Both the position numbers and the translations under genes were made by a program. A stretch of DNA of 54,282 nt from an uncultured Bacilli bacterium (GTDB taxonomy: Bacteria; Bacillota_I; Bacilli_A; RF39; UBA660), in assembly GCA_934163035.1 (NCBI GenBank), contig CAKPJX010000008.1:1-54282 (forward strand), written 5' to 3'. The notes below the pieces were generated by a model, which worked only from the letters and a program-made list of their open reading frames with translations, was not told the DNA's origin and searched no databases. This document shows positions 43,494 to 53,525 of this stretch, piece after piece; within the stretch, counting starts at the first letter, position 1; every line of letters starts with the position of its first letter.

Positions 43494-43504
43494 ATTATCA
43501 ATCC

Positions 43505-44101
43505 TCACATAAAAATACTAATTAACATCTTAATAGAAAATATTAAAGTTGAAATAAAAAACAATTTATTAATAATAATAACTTTCTTAGTACACAAAAT
43601 AATATTGTTATCAATCTTACTATTATCAATTAAATTATTATTAATATCATCAATCATATATAAATAAATCAAAATAACTACAAGTCCTACTAAACCAATC
43701 ATACTATCAACTCTACTATTACAAATAAAAGCAATTCCAACAGATACAATTGGTAAAAAACTAATAATTCTAACATTCCTAAATACTTTAGAAATTATAA
43801 AAAACTTATCTTTTAAAACTGCATATCCAGATAAAATATAACTAACAGTTACAGAAAAAAGATCACTTTTATCATAACTTTTATCGGAAAGCTTAATCAT
43901 AGATCTAACAGTATTATATTTACTAAATATACTATCTGAACTTTTAATAACATTGATAGAACTACTACCCTCTCTTTTCAAAATTAACTCTAATGAATTG
44001 TCCTTAGTTTTATACCTTCTTCCCATAATATATAAAACTATAAACCATAAATATGAAAATATAGTTAAAATAGCACCACTATATAATAAAATGTTATTCA
44101 T
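43505..44101 (-). CDS. Membrane protein of unknown function, 198 aa
   Basis: One helix at the N-terminus (about 5-27), a basic and Ser-rich cytoplasmic region (about 28-105), then three hydrophobic segments (about 110-128, 130-150, 175-197). No metallopeptidase or transporter motif is visible. AGGAGGT precedes ATG at 6 nt. It lies 9 bp after the ABC permease gene and just before the cation transporter, so it is part of that operon. Confidence 0.72.
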   Translation of the reverse strand: MNNILLYSGAILTIFSYLWFIVLYIMGRRYKTKDNSLELILKREGSSSINVIKSSDSIFSKYNTVRSMIKLSDKSYDKSDLFSVTVSYILSGYAVLKDKFFIISKVFRNVRIISFLPIVSVGIAFICNSRVDSMIGLVGLVVILIYLYMIDDINNNLIDNSKIDNNIILCTKKVIIINKLFFISTLIFSIKMLISIFM

Positions 44102-44110
44102 AAGAACCTC

Positions 44111-45529
44111 CTATAATGCTAGATCCTTTCTCCTAAACTTAATAAAACCAATAACATACATAATAAAACCAATAGTAAATAAAACCGATATACCAATTAA
44201 ATAATTATTAGTTCCATTAAAAATAGAAGTAGCATCAAACAAACTGAAAATAGTTAAATAGTTGAAATAGTTCATTACATCTATCCTTGTAGATGATGGA
44301 ATTATTTTCTCACTAAACAATGCTAAAATAGCACAAATAACAAAGAATACGGAAACACAACCACTAACAGAAAGCGCTCTTTTTTCTCTATCAAAGAAAC
44401 ATGAAGTGAAAAAGCATATCCCACTAATCGCAAAAGCCACAAAGAAAGAAGCCATATTTAATTTAATTAACTCTAAATTAGAGATAAATAATTTTTGGTT
44501 TGGTATAAAGAAATTATTTATAATTAAACTACCAATACCTACTATAAAAAACATTGAAAGTATTGAAAATATCAAATAGACTGCCTGTGTAAATACTATT
44601 TTTTCTCTTTTAATTGATGTTGATAAAATATATGCCATTGATCCAGAATCAACCCCTCCAACAATTAATCCATTCGCTGTTATAACTATAAAAGCAAGAG
44701 GTAAAAGTAGTAAGGCTATTTTATATAAAATATATCCCATAACCAAAGTAGGTGTATCATATTCTTTAAGTTCAATCAAATTTTTTCTAACACTATCAGG
44801 CATCATATCAACAACACCAGAAACAGTTTGTTTATAAGCCGTTTTCTCATCATATGAATTATTAATCATTAAATTATATTGAGAAACTTCTTTCTCTATA
44901 AATAATCTAATATTTACATCCTTAAATTTAGAATTATCAAAGAAAATACTACATAAATAATCAATAATATTAGCTAAATCATCATCTCTATTAAATTCAC
45001 TATTACTAAATTTATCTAAAAAATATAAACTAGCTTTTTTTACCTCTGATTTTTTTATTTTAGTATCAATAGAATTAACTATATTATTAGTAATAATTTC
45101 ACTTGAAATATCAATATTACTTATATTATTATCATTATCTTTCATCTTAATAGTATCAGTACATATACTCCTACTATTATTATCACTAATATTATTACAA
45201 ATTCTTTCTGATAAATCATTACTACCATAATAATAGTTATAAGCATCAACTGTACTATTAACAACACCATTAACACTATCATATGAACTATTAATAATAT
45301 TATATACTTTAGATAAAGCCAAATAATTATCAAGTACATTTTTCTTTAAATCACTCTGCTCATAGGAATCATCAAACATTTTATTCAAATTTTTACTAGC
45401 CTCAATTGACTTCATATTAGAAAGAAGTAACATTACAATAACAACCAATAATAAAGAAGCAATAGTTACTATAATCCATTTAGTAAAATTAATTTTTGCT
45501 GACTGTCTAAATAATGGCCAACTTATCAT
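44111..45529 (-). CDS. ABC-2-type transporter permease
   Basis: 472 aa. A first membrane helix (about 18-40) is followed by a long extracytoplasmic, Asn/Asp/Ser-rich domain (about 41-230). Five to six helices follow (from about 235 to the end), as in ABC-2 permeases. GTG 45535 touches the ribosome site; ATG 45529, 6 nt after GGAGGT, is the likely start, placing it 2 bp after the ATPase gene. It would form the channel for the two ATPases encoded upstream. The substrate (peptide, polyketide or lipid) is unknown. Confidence 0.83.
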   Translation of the reverse strand: MISWPLFRQSAKINFTKWIIVTIASLLLVVIVMLLLSNMKSIEASKNLNKMFDDSYEQSDLKKNVLDNYLALSKVYNIINSSYDSVNGVVNSTVDAYNYYYGSNDLSERICNNISDNNSRSICTDTIKMKDNDNNISNIDISSEIITNNIVNSIDTKIKKSEVKKASLYFLDKFSNSEFNRDDDLANIIDYLCSIFFDNSKFKDVNIRLFIEKEVSQYNLMINNSYDEKTAYKQTVSGVVDMMPDSVRKNLIELKEYDTPTLVMGYILYKIALLLLPLAFIVITANGLIVGGVDSGSMAYILSTSIKREKIVFTQAVYLIFSILSMFFIVGIGSLIINNFFIPNQKLFISNLELIKLNMASFFVAFAISGICFFTSCFFDREKRALSVSGCVSVFFVICAILALFSEKIIPSSTRIDVMNYFNYLTIFSLFDATSIFNGTNNYLIGISVLFTIGFIMYVIGFIKFRRKDLAL

Positions 45530-45531
45530 TA

Positions 45532-46431
45532 TCACACCTCCATTTTAAGTAAAAAATCTCTAAAATAACGTTCTAGATCATATTTAACCTCTGATATAAA
45601 TTTCAAATCATAATTAGATAAATCTTTTAATAATTCAAATACTTTGCTATCTTCAACTTTAACAACAACCTGATTATATTCATCTTGTCTTCTATCAATA
45701 ATATAATCTTTATCTAAAAATTTCTTAAAATCCCTATTCCTATTAAAACCTATTTTATAAAATGTAAAATCACTATTTTTTATATCACTAACTTTTATAA
45801 TATTAACAAGTCTTCCATCAATAATTAAACCAACTCGATCACAATAATCTTCAATCTCATCAAATCTATTACTACTAAATAAAATCGTCTTACCCATCTT
45901 ATGATATTCATCAATTATTTTCATTGTCTTTTCCATCATTATAGGATCAAGACCAGTAGTAGCTTCATCTAATATTAAAATATCTGGTTCCCCCATTAAA
46001 GCAAGAATTATAGCTAATTTCTGTCGTTCCCCTTTACTCATTACCTTAGGATTAAGTCTAACATCTAATTCTAAAGTTTTAATAAGGTTATTAACTCTAT
46101 CCATATTAACATTTTTTAAAAATGAAGCTCTATCTTTAATAAGTGCTTCAGCACTACCAAGATCAGGAAAAGTCAAACTAGCTGGAACATAACCAATATT
46201 CTCCATAACTAATTCAGGATATTTCCATGTATCAATTCCATTAATCAAACACTTACCAGCATCCGGCTTAGAAAAACCCATTAAATGCCTAATAGTAGTT
46301 GATTTACCACTACCATTAGTACCAACATAACCAAGCATCTCACCTTTTTTAACTGTAAAAGAAAGATCAAAAACACCACGATGATTATCATAAACTTTAA
46401 CAAGATTACAAACCTCTATCACATTATCCAT
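45532..46431 (-). CDS. ABC transporter ATP-binding protein (second copy)
   Basis: 299 aa. Walker A GTNGSGKST (about 40-48), signature MSKGERQKL (about 133-141), Walker B ILILDEATTGLDP. The C-terminal 90 residues are a variable domain typical of CcmA-like ATPases of ABC-2 exporters. ATG lies 7 nt after GAGGAGG. It is related in sequence to the neighbouring ATPase gene (shared SGKST-RHLMGFSKP), pointing to a tandem duplication. Confidence 0.92.
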   Translation of the reverse strand: MDNVIEVCNLVKVYDNHRGVFDLSFTVKKGEMLGYVGTNGSGKSTTIRHLMGFSKPDAGKCLINGIDTWKYPELVMENIGYVPASLTFPDLGSAEALIKDRASFLKNVNMDRVNNLIKTLELDVRLNPKVMSKGERQKLAIILALMGEPDILILDEATTGLDPIMMEKTMKIIDEYHKMGKTILFSSNRFDEIEDYCDRVGLIIDGRLVNIIKVSDIKNSDFTFYKIGFNRNRDFKKFLDKDYIIDRRQDEYNQVVVKVEDSKVFELLKDLSNYDLKFISEVKYDLERYFRDFLLKMEV

Positions 46432-46442
46432 TTAGACCCTCC

Positions 46443-47357
46443 TCAAGATAAATCATAAAAACTTAGAAAGTACTTTTTTAAAGATACCTTATCTTCCCTA
46501 AATTTTACAATTTTATACTTTGATAAAATCAATATAACATTATTAATATCTTCATCATTAAAACCAATTCTACATTTTAAAGTATTATAATCATAACTAA
46601 TAACTTTTATAAAACCTAACGTAGAACACCTTTTAATAAAATTATTCATTATAACTAACTCATCAAAAGACAACTCAAAAGTTTTATCTTTATTATGTTC
46701 TAAATCATCGAGTACTAACTCATCAACAATTTTTCCATTTTTAATTATAGCAACCCTATCACAAACAGCTGATATCTCACGAAAAGTATGACTAGATAAT
46801 AAAATCGTTTTTCCTGCTCTTTTTTCTTCTTTAAGCAATTTTACAAATTCAAGTTGCATGATAGGATCTAGTCCACTAACAGCCTCATCCAATATTAAAA
46901 TGTCTGGATCATGCATAAAAGCAATAACTATAGCTATTCTTCTTTTTTGACCAAAACTCATATCACTTAAAACCATATCATAGTTTAATTTAAATCTTTT
47001 AACTAAAGTTCTAACTCTATCTAAATCTTTAATATTTCTAAGTTTAATAAACATATCTAAATATTCCCTAACTTTAATATCTTTAGGAAAATGAACCTCA
47101 CCAGGCACATAACCAACATTATTTAGTATTTTATAATATTGATCAAATGCCTCCATACCATTAATTTTGCAACTTCCACTACTAGGCTTAGAAAAACCCA
47201 TTAAATGTCTTAATATAGTAGATTTTCCACTACCATTAGAGCCTAAAATGCCATATACTTCACCCTTATTAATATTTAAATTAATATCAAAAACACCATA
47301 GCCAACATTATAATATTTACTAAATTTAGACAGTGAAACAACAATCACATCTATCAA
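46443..47357 (-). CDS. ABC transporter ATP-binding protein (first copy)
   Basis: 304 aa. Walker A GSNGSGKST, signature MSFGQKRRI, Walker B ILILDEAVSGLDP. A C-terminal extension of about 90 residues matches that of the next gene in length. The start is not firm: TTG 47357 follows AAAGGATGGG closely, and a GTG four codons in is an alternative. It is first in the operon of two ATPases, a permease, a membrane protein and a cation transporter. The two ATPases are likely to pair as a heterodimer. Confidence 0.9.
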   Translation of the reverse strand: MIDVIVVSLSKFSKYYNVGYGVFDINLNINKGEVYGILGSNGSGKSTILRHLMGFSKPSSGSCKINGMEAFDQYYKILNNVGYVPGEVHFPKDIKVREYLDMFIKLRNIKDLDRVRTLVKRFKLNYDMVLSDMSFGQKRRIAIVIAFMHDPDILILDEAVSGLDPIMQLEFVKLLKEEKRAGKTILLSSHTFREISAVCDRVAIIKNGKIVDELVLDDLEHNKDKTFELSFDELVIMNNFIKRCSTLGFIKVISYDYNTLKCRIGFNDEDINNVILILSKYKIVKFREDKVSLKKYFLSFYDLS

Positions 47358-47410
47358 CCCATCCTTTATACTTACTAAATGAGTATATCATATTAGATGA
47401 ATATTTTAAA

Positions 47411-47436
47411 GAAAAAAGTAAAGGAAACCCTTTACT
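47411..47436 (-). terminator. Terminator upstream of the two-ATPase ABC operon
   Basis: AGTAAAGG, loop GTTT, CCTTTACT, then TTTTTTC on the minus strand, after the stop of the 388-aa protein gene. Confidence 0.92.
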
Positions 47437-47455
47437 ATACATATATATAAATAAA

Positions 47456-48622
47456 TTAATTACTGATGCTACTATTAGGTAATAATATTTTAACTACCGC
47501 ATTATGAGCTTCTTTTAAAGATTGATTTTCTCCAACTAAAGAATTAATAATCTCATCTTGTGTATTAATCTTATCAGATAATTTCTCTATTTTCCCCTCA
47601 AGTTCAGTAGTACTTGCTCTATAATCATCACAAGCTCTTCTTAAATCAAGAAGTTCTGAATAAGAAAAATTCTGTAAACTATTATCACCAGTTCTTGATA
47701 AAAGTACATTATTTATTTGAATAATAACTGCTACTAAATTAGAATCCATATCATCAAAACTACCAAAACCTAAATCCTCAGGTGTAATAATTCTACCATC
47801 ACCTAAACAATTAATAATAGATGATGCCATATTAAAGTTTATACTACCACCTTTTGATCTACTAAGATTTGTATGATCAAGCTTTCTAGCATAATCACCA
47901 GAAACATCTGCAATAGCATCAAATTTATTAGCATAACCTCTTAAAGAAACTATCTTTTTTACCTTATCATCATCAAACAAGTGAAAAACTTTACCATTAA
48001 CATAACCAGCAGAATTAATAAAAGTAATTTCTTGATTTTTAATAATAAGAGCTAACTTTTTATTGAGAGATTCTAATGAATCAAAAACCTGCGAAGTTAT
48101 AGGAACAGAACTTTGATTATTATCCCTTAGTCCTAACATTAAATAAGTTCCATCTGAAGCTCTTTTTACTAATACATGATCAAAATCAAAACTATAGTCA
48201 CCATCAACATAAGCTCTTTCTTTTCTATATTCACAAACTAGCATAGAATTCTTTACATCAATTTTAATATTATCATCAAAATTACCAACCTTATTACTAA
48301 CATGACTAGAAAACAAAGTACCAAAATCAATAAAGCCACTATTTATAGAAGAATAAACCCTATATTCATTATCAAGCATTTTCTTTAGTAAAGGATAAGA
48401 ACTTTTTTCACTAAATAACCCCGTAGACGACAGATAATTCACATTAACTCCTAATAAATGTGGAACACAATACGTTGGTACAAAATACTTAATCTTCTTA
48501 CCATCTGCTAAATAAAGCTCCACAGCATTCTTTGATACATCAGTATTTTCATAAAATGCAATAGCCCTTCTCATACCATCAAATAGTTTTTCAAATTCAT
48601 TTCTATTAACGACAGCTCCCAT
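47456..48622 (-). CDS. Possible PBECR4-type protein with C-terminal coiled coil
   Basis: 388 aa, no signal or membrane segment. Residues about 35-180 contain CVPHLLGVN near residue 52 and, later, a LMLGLRDNN-x-VPITSQVF stretch. I read this as similar to PBECR4, a phage-borne Barnase-EndoU-ColicinE5/RelE-like nuclease family; the match is by eye and modest. A middle region with KLDHTNLSRSKGG follows, and residues about 330-375 form a heptad-type coiled coil (TTELEGKIEKLSDKIN). The start ATG has a GGGG run at 7-8 nt. It is monocistronic: terminators lie on both sides (48681-48702 and 47411-47436). If it is a toxin-like nuclease, no immunity gene is visible. Confidence 0.6.
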   Translation of the reverse strand: MGAVVNRNEFEKLFDGMRRAIAFYENTDVSKNAVELYLADGKKIKYFVPTYCVPHLLGVNVNYLSSTGLFSEKSSYPLLKKMLDNEYRVYSSINSGFIDFGTLFSSHVSNKVGNFDDNIKIDVKNSMLVCEYRKERAYVDGDYSFDFDHVLVKRASDGTYLMLGLRDNNQSSVPITSQVFDSLESLNKKLALIIKNQEITFINSAGYVNGKVFHLFDDDKVKKIVSLRGYANKFDAIADVSGDYARKLDHTNLSRSKGGSINFNMASSIINCLGDGRIITPEDLGFGSFDDMDSNLVAVIIQINNVLLSRTGDNSLQNFSYSELLDLRRACDDYRASTTELEGKIEKLSDKINTQDEIINSLVGENQSLKEAHNAVVKILLPNSSISN

Positions 48623-48680
48623 AATATAAACCCCATCAAATGAGCGTATTATATCATAAAATCAATAAAATGTCAAAAGA

Positions 48681-48702
48681 AAGAGTGTTATTCAACACTC
48701 TT
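48681..48702 (-). terminator. Terminator of the FtsX-like ABC operon
   Basis: AAGAGTGTT, loop GAAT, AACACTCTT, then TCTTTTG on the minus strand. It overlaps the last codons of the permease gene. Confidence 0.82.
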
Positions 48703-51684
48703 AAGACTTTCAATCATATCAATTCTCTTTAAGCTAAAATGAGTTACTATATTAACAATAAGTGTAAAGATAAAAGACATACTGGCTGCATATATATAAC
48801 TATTAAGACAAATTCTCTTCAAAAATCTAGCCTTTTCAATTTCAACAGTAGTAATAATAATATTAGTAAGTAAATATCCAAAACCAAGACCAATTAAAAT
48901 ACCAATAATAGTTAAAATAATATTTTCTTTAGTTATATAATTATCAACTTCCCTATTATAAAAACCTAATACTTTTAAAGTTGCTATCTCTCTTTTTCTC
49001 TCCATTATATTTATATTTGATAAATTATATAAAACAACAAAAGATAAAGAAGCTGCTAAAACAATTAATATGAATACAACCTCATCTAATGAATTTAACA
49101 TATTAGTGATAACTTCTACTAAAGAAGAAACATAATTAACACTAAGAACATCATCATTTTTAAGCAACTTTTCACTAAGGACATCTTTATCTTTATTACT
49201 TAATTTTTTAGTATTTAGATAAACTACATTAGCATCAAATACTCCTCCGGATTCCTCATATGTACTTCTATCTATATAGATAAAATGCTCAAAATAATTA
49301 GCCGTAATATCAGATACTTCATATTGATATTTTTTATTATTAACATCAACAATATTAATTTTATCTCCCACTTTTAATTTCTTTAAAGAAGCAAGCTTTT
49401 CCGTAATTATTACTTTTCCCTTAACCGGTTTTATCTTCTTTTTAGTTTTATAATTAAATAAATTAACAACTTTATCCAATTCATCATTATTATTAAAAAT
49501 AAATAAATTAACACTAGTATCCGAAACAGTAGCTTTTAAATTATTAGTATATACAGTACTAGTAATCATAGGATCATTAAAAACTTTAGTATCAGTTGGA
49601 ATATTATTAACATAAGTCATAGCATCAAATTTAAAAATCTCTCCATACTGTCTACCAGCTATATCCATAATAGAGTCTTTTATACCAAATCCACAAAGCA
49701 TCAGTCCACAGCAACCAGCTATACCAACAATAGTTACTATAACACGTTTTTTATATCTAAATAGATTACGAATAGTTACTTTATTTGAAAAACTAATATT
49801 ATCCCAAATAAATGATATTTTTTCTAAGAAAACTCTTTTCCCACTTTTAGGTGCCTTAGGTCTCATAAGTTCTGAAGGTTTCTCTTTTAATACCTTAGAA
49901 ACTGTATAAACAGTTGCTCCACATACACAAATAAATGAAATTAAGAAACCAATTATTGTTATATTTAAATTTAATCCCAAATAAAAATTAGGAATATCAA
50001 ATAATATTTTATAAATTTTAAATATTAGTGATGGAATAATAACTACTCCCAGTAAGCTACCAAATACTACCCCAATTATCATAGCTAAAAATGAGAACAA
50101 TAAATACTTAATCATTATATCTTTATTAGAAAAACCTAAAGATTTTAAAGTACCAATTTCTCCTCTATCATCCTCAACCATTCTATTCATAGAAATTAAA
50201 CTAACTAAAATACTAACTGCAAAAAAGACTATTGGAAATATTCCTGATAAATTTTTAATACTATTAGTATCATCAATATATTCAGCATAAGTAGTATAAT
50301 CAGTTCTATCATAAATATACCAATTAGGCATATCTATCTTATTAAGTTCTTCTTTTGCTTCGCTAATCTTTTTATTAAATTCAGCTCTTTCATTATTGTA
50401 AATATTTAAGGATTCTAAGTATTTATTATAATTAGAATTATAAAGATTTAAACTACTAAGATAGGAATTATATGATGCATTATATTGATTAAGATTAGAA
50501 TTATATTGAGCTTCATTATTTAGTATTTCAGACTTAATAGACTTAAGTTGTCTTAATAGGACAAGCTTAGTATTTAAAATATTTAACTGTTCCTTTAAAT
50601 CAGCAGTTGAAGTACCACTTTCTATTAATTTATTAAGTTTAGAAATTTCATTCTCTAAGTATTCTATATTTTTATCTATCTCAGAATCATTAATATTATT
50701 TTCACTTAAAGAAGAACTATATTTGCTCCGGGCATCATTAATAGAAGCTTTGGCCTGATTAAGCATAGTCTTAGTACTATATAATTTTTTTCCATATTTA
50801 TCTAAATCATTCTTTGCTTTATCAAGCTCTTTCTTTGAAGAATCTAATGTAATAGCTGCCTCATCAAACTTTTTATTTCCATCATCCTCTTCTTTAGTAA
50901 GTTTATCAAGTGCTTCATTATATATTTGATCACGTCTATTTTTTTCCTGATTACTGCTAATATTCTCAATTCTTTTAGTAACTTGAGCCATCAAATCATT
51001 ATAATCATCTTTTGAAGTTTCTAACTTCAAAGCATCTGTTACAGTAATATAAATATTTGTATAGTAATTCTGTTCAAAATTACTAGCAAGACAAAAAGTA
51101 TAATAGTTAATTGTACCAGTACCAATAGAAGTATTCCCTCTAATAGATGAAGAAACAGTAGCATTAAAATATAAACTACTATCAACAGTACCAACTATTT
51201 TAACTTTCTTATTAATAAAAGCTTCATCTGAAAGTAATATAGTATCACCAATTTTTAGATTACATCTTGATAACATAACTTCTTCTACTACAATTTCATT
51301 ATCTTTAGTTGGTAATTTACCCTTTATTAATTTTAATTTATTAATATCAGTAGGAAGAGAAGATACATTAATAACATATTCACTATCATCTTCAGTAATT
51401 AATACATCTTTTGAGTATCCACCTTCTATTTGATTAATACCCTTAATCTTTTTTAAAACACTAATATCATTATCAGTAAGACCCATAGTAGATAATATCT
51501 TAATATCATATGTATTAGCACTATCTAAATAATTATCAAGCGTTTTAATCATATCTGGAGCTGTTGCTCCAAGTCCAGCAAAGCAAAAAACTCCTAACAT
51601 ACTAATTACAGTTAATGATAAAAATCTTGGAAAAGACAGTTTTATTACTCTTAAGCTATTTGTAAATATTCTATTCTTTTTCAT
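48688..51684 (-). CDS. FtsX/MacB-like ABC permease with extracellular coiled coil
   Basis: 998 aa. N-terminal helix (about 14-36), a first extracytoplasmic domain with MacB_PCD features, and then a long coiled-coil hairpin (about 240-470; repeats such as KKELDKAKNDLDK and YNSNLNQYNASYNSY). Three helices follow (about 485-600), a second extracytoplasmic domain (about 675-840) and the final three helices. Two FtsX domains carry the EIGTLKSLGF and EIATLKVLGF motifs. Such permeases use ATP hydrolysis inside the cell to move the external coiled coil rather than transport a solute. The start lies 3 bp after the ATPase gene; the ribosome site is weak, so coupling is likely. Confidence 0.9.
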   Translation of the reverse strand: MKKNRIFTNSLRVIKLSFPRFLSLTVISMLGVFCFAGLGATAPDMIKTLDNYLDSANTYDIKILSTMGLTDNDISVLKKIKGINQIEGGYSKDVLITEDDSEYVINVSSLPTDINKLKLIKGKLPTKDNEIVVEEVMLSRCNLKIGDTILLSDEAFINKKVKIVGTVDSSLYFNATVSSSIRGNTSIGTGTINYYTFCLASNFEQNYYTNIYITVTDALKLETSKDDYNDLMAQVTKRIENISSNQEKNRRDQIYNEALDKLTKEEDDGNKKFDEAAITLDSSKKELDKAKNDLDKYGKKLYSTKTMLNQAKASINDARSKYSSSLSENNINDSEIDKNIEYLENEISKLNKLIESGTSTADLKEQLNILNTKLVLLRQLKSIKSEILNNEAQYNSNLNQYNASYNSYLSSLNLYNSNYNKYLESLNIYNNERAEFNKKISEAKEELNKIDMPNWYIYDRTDYTTYAEYIDDTNSIKNLSGIFPIVFFAVSILVSLISMNRMVEDDRGEIGTLKSLGFSNKDIMIKYLLFSFLAMIIGVVFGSLLGVVIIPSLIFKIYKILFDIPNFYLGLNLNITIIGFLISFICVCGATVYTVSKVLKEKPSELMRPKAPKSGKRVFLEKISFIWDNISFSNKVTIRNLFRYKKRVIVTIVGIAGCCGLMLCGFGIKDSIMDIAGRQYGEIFKFDAMTYVNNIPTDTKVFNDPMITSTVYTNNLKATVSDTSVNLFIFNNNDELDKVVNLFNYKTKKKIKPVKGKVIITEKLASLKKLKVGDKINIVDVNNKKYQYEVSDITANYFEHFIYIDRSTYEESGGVFDANVVYLNTKKLSNKDKDVLSEKLLKNDDVLSVNYVSSLVEVITNMLNSLDEVVFILIVLAASLSFVVLYNLSNINIMERKREIATLKVLGFYNREVDNYITKENIILTIIGILIGLGFGYLLTNIIITTVEIEKARFLKRICLNSYIYAASMSFIFTLIVNIVTHFSLKRIDMIESLKSVE

Positions 51685-51687
51685 AAA

Positions 51688-52389
51688 TTACCACTCTATT
51701 TCTTCAATTGGCTTAGGCTTCTTATTAATTTCAACATCTAAAACTGCTCCATTTTTAAACTTAATAACCTTATCAGCCATTGGTGCAATAGCACTATTAT
51801 GAGTAATAATTATAACTGTCATCTTTTCTTTTCTACACACTTCTTCTAATAATTTAAGTATTTGTTTACCTGTTTTATAGTCAAGTGCCCCTGTAGGCTC
51901 ATCGCACAATAAAAGCTTAGGGTTTTTAGCAATCGCTCTGGCAATCGCAACACGTTGCTGTTCTCCACCAGAAAGTTGTGAAGGAAAATTATTCATTCTT
52001 TTATCAAGACCAACTCTTTTTAAAATCTTTTTGGGATCCAAATAATCCTTACAAAGTTGAACAGCAAGCTCTACATTTTCTAAAGCTGTTAAGTTTTGAA
52101 CTAAATTATAAAATTGAAATACAAAACCAATATCACTTCTTCTATATTTAATTAAATCTTTTCCCTTAAGTTCAGTAATGTTAAGACCATCAACTATAAG
52201 TTTTCCACTAGTTGCACTATCCATACCACCTAAAATATTTAAAGCTGTCGTTTTCCCAGCACCACTTGGTCCTAAAATACAAACTAATTCACCCTTATCA
52301 ACAGAAAAATTAGCCTTATTCAAAGCCGCAATTTCCACTTCACCAGTCTTATATATTTTTCTAATATTATTAAATTCAATATATGCCAT
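51688..52389 (-). CDS. ABC transporter ATP-binding protein (MacB/LolD type)
   Basis: 233 aa. Walker A GPSGAGKTT (about 38-46), Q-loop FVFQFYNLVQNLTALENV, signature LSGGEQQRV, Walker B LLLCDEPTGALD and switch His in IIITHN. This is the standard partner of FtsX-like permeases. The longest ORF adds ten residues, but AAGGGGA precedes ATG 52389. It forms a two-gene operon with the following permease. Confidence 0.95.
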   Translation of the reverse strand: MAYIEFNNIRKIYKTGEVEIAALNKANFSVDKGELVCILGPSGAGKTTALNILGGMDSATSGKLIVDGLNITELKGKDLIKYRRSDIGFVFQFYNLVQNLTALENVELAVQLCKDYLDPKKILKRVGLDKRMNNFPSQLSGGEQQRVAIARAIAKNPKLLLCDEPTGALDYKTGKQILKLLEEVCRKEKMTVIIITHNSAIAPMADKVIKFKNGAVLDVEINKKPKPIEEIEW

Positions 52390-52457
52390 ATAAAATCCCC
52401 TTATAAATATATATATCAATATATTATTACATTTTCACAAAATTAGCTAGAAAAATA

Positions 52458-52484
52458 ACAAAAGAATATGTAAAAACATACTCT
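52458..52484 (-). terminator. Terminator of metK
   Basis: AGAGTATG, a 6-base loop, CATATTCT (one G-U pair), then TTTTG on the minus strand, overlapping the metK stop. Confidence 0.7.
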
Positions 52485-53508
52485 AATCACAAAAATGTCC
52501 AAACTTAGCCTTATCTTCGTAGCAAATATTTCTTAAATCTAAATCTTTAATTATATTTCTTGGCTTACACTCTTCATATAAACTACTATCAACATCAATA
52601 TCTCCCAAATTAGTTTTTATGTATATTGCAAGAGGCTCTTCTATTCCAATTGCATAAGAAAGTTGAACAAGACACCAATCATATTTATCAGAAGAAGATA
52701 CAAATTTTTTAGCTATTTCACGAGCCTTATAAGCACCTGATCTATCAACCTTTGATGGATCTTTTCCAGAAAAAGCTCCACCTCCAACATTAGCAAAAGA
52801 TTGATAACTATCAACTACAATCTTTCTACCAGTAAGACCACAGTCTCCATCAAAACCACCTATAAAGAAACGTCCAGTTGGATTTATTAAAAACTTTTCA
52901 ATCTCAATATCATAATCCCTACAAATATCCTTACATATATTGATTAATATATTGTCAGTCTCTTCTCTATCAACCTCAGTATTTTGATAACAAATAGTAA
53001 AATCTTTAATCTTTACAAGTTTATTATCATCATCATAAATACCAGTTATTTGAGCCTTACCATCTGCTAAAAAACGAGAATCTTTACTTCTAAGCTCATC
53101 ATAAGATCTGCTAAGTTTTTGTAAAATAACCATTGCTTTAGGTAATAATTCTTTAGTATCTTTGCAAGCATAACCAAACATCATACCATTATCACCTGCA
53201 CCCAAAACTCTTTCATTAGTACCAAGTGCTATATCTTCACTTTGCTTTCCTAGATTATCAACAACTTCATAATCATTGCTATAACCAACATCTTTTAAAA
53301 CCCTTTTAACAATTTTTTCAACATCAATTTTAGCATTAGAAGTGACTTCTCCACTAACAAAGACTTTACCTTTTCCACCCATTACCTCAATACCACATCT
53401 AGAGTTTTTATCTTCCTTTAAACAACTATCCAAAATTGCATCACTTATTTGATCACAAACCTTATCTGGATGTCCCCTAAAAACTATTTCATTACTATAT
53501 AACTTCAT
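52483..53508 (-). CDS. metK: MetK, S-adenosylmethionine synthetase (short)
   Basis: Makes SAM from methionine and ATP. 341 aa, clearly shorter than the usual 390-400. Motifs present: GHPDKVCDQISDAILD (residues 12-27), GAGDNGMMFGYA, GRFFIGGFDGDCGLTGRK and GGGAFSGKDPSKVDRSGAY. So the active-site loops are intact; the shortfall is spread over loops and the C-terminus. ATG lies 7 nt after GGGAGGT. It is controlled by a SAM-I riboswitch, so it closes a feedback loop with its product. Confidence 0.95.
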   Translation of the reverse strand: MKLYSNEIVFRGHPDKVCDQISDAILDSCLKEDKNSRCGIEVMGGKGKVFVSGEVTSNAKIDVEKIVKRVLKDVGYSNDYEVVDNLGKQSEDIALGTNERVLGAGDNGMMFGYACKDTKELLPKAMVILQKLSRSYDELRSKDSRFLADGKAQITGIYDDDNKLVKIKDFTICYQNTEVDREETDNILINICKDICRDYDIEIEKFLINPTGRFFIGGFDGDCGLTGRKIVVDSYQSFANVGGGAFSGKDPSKVDRSGAYKAREIAKKFVSSSDKYDWCLVQLSYAIGIEEPLAIYIKTNLGDIDVDSSLYEECKPRNIIKDLDLRNICYEDKAKFGHFCD

Positions 53509-53525
53509 TTTTCATACCTCCCAAC

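Noticed and set aside
43505..44101. YugP-like zinc metallopeptidase reading of the 198-aa membrane protein
   Set aside because: No HExxH motif or other metal ligands were found.
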